Below, piece by piece: positions 5,093 to 5,226 of a DNA stretch of 5,226 nt. Position 1 is the stretch's first letter. Every line of letters starts with the position of its first letter. This DNA comes from an uncultured Lachnospiraceae bacterium (GTDB taxonomy: Bacteria > Bacillota > Clostridia > Lachnospirales > Lachnospiraceae), in the NCBI GenBank assembly GCA_910588535.1, contig CAJUOO010000108.1, positions 1-5,226 on the forward strand, read 5' to 3'. Below the pieces are notes generated by a model. It saw only the letters and a program-made list of their open reading frames with translations, did not search any database and was not told where the DNA came from. A program made the translations under genes and the position numbers.

Positions 5093-5226
5093 ATCAGTTA
5101 GGCAAAACACGCTGTAGCTCTGTTTGTACAGGAGCAATAGATAGTTTTGTTGTATTCTTAATGAAAATTTGATGATTTATAAATACAAATAAGTGAAACA
5201 TAAAATAGAGTTACAAATATATGAAG

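Larger units (their letters stand above)
4757..5226. other. 470-nt intergenic region without a convincing gene
   Basis: After the flippase stop the sequence is AT-rich (about 27-30% GC in 4841-4940 and 5101-5200) except for a GC-rich palindromic element (about 59% GC over 4941-5085). It holds a possible 18-codon ORF at 4776, an isolated TATAAT at 4828-4833 without a good -35, a GGGGCTGTTGCATTAAG motif at 4854-4870 resembling the ends of some insertion sequences, a 24-bp palindrome, and the large inverted repeat. From 5100 to the end I see only a weak hairpin near 5116-5134 and AT-rich DNA. A promoter for a gene beyond the window is possible but not identifiable. Confidence 0.6.

Noticed and set aside
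4864..5163. 9-nt inverted match CATTAAGAA (4864-4872) / TTCTTAATG (5155-5163) as terminal repeats of a 300-bp element
   Set aside because: The match does not extend in either direction, and one such match in about 470 nt of AT-rich DNA is expected by chance.
1..5226. CRISPR arrays, tRNA or rRNA genes, phage integration sites
   Set aside because: I saw no regularly spaced repeats, no cloverleaf or rRNA-like segments, and no integrase or att-like duplication.

Overview
The window looks like chromosomal DNA from a low-to-moderate GC, spore-forming member of the Clostridia, probably a Lachnospiraceae-type gut bacterium. The evidence is strong AGGAGG-type ribosome binding sites, a sigma-A consensus promoter, a SpoVB-type flippase, and a GC-rich palindromic repeat in an otherwise AT-rich intergenic region. 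The taxonomic placement is an inference from style and not a match to a known genome.

Positions 1-295 are a leader region. They hold a near-perfect extended -10 sigma-A promoter (120-148), an untranslated leader of about 140 nt, and a 14-codon ORF (213-257). Positions 296-3149 form a tight three-gene operon on the + strand: an unrecognised 382-residue protein with a long C-terminal coiled coil, a 156-residue coiled-coil protein built from three contiguous 38-residue repeats, and an RtcB-family RNA ligase with its full set of metal and nucleophile residues. The gaps are 26 and 11 nt, and a weak terminator-like hairpin overlaps the rtcB stop codon.

Positions 3215-4756 encode a polytopic MOP-superfamily flippase of the SpoVB type. 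It has its own candidate sporulation (sigma-E-like) promoter in the 65-nt gap after rtcB, so it is probably a separate unit.

Positions 4757-5226 contain no convincing gene. They hold a possible tiny ORF, an AT-rich 24-bp palindrome, and a GC-rich element of about 140 nt bounded by 25-nt inverted arms (24 of 25 paired) and followed by a T-run. This looks like a dispersed palindromic repeat or structured RNA that may also serve as a terminator.

The most interesting unit is the three-gene operon. RtcB seals RNA ends bearing a 2',3'-cyclic phosphate or 3'-phosphate and a 5'-OH, such as those left by toxin ribonucleases. Here it is co-transcribed with two unknown coiled-coil proteins and without RtcA, RtcR, archease or PrfH in view. 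This is a candidate undescribed RNA-repair or stress-response module. The link rests on operon structure alone.
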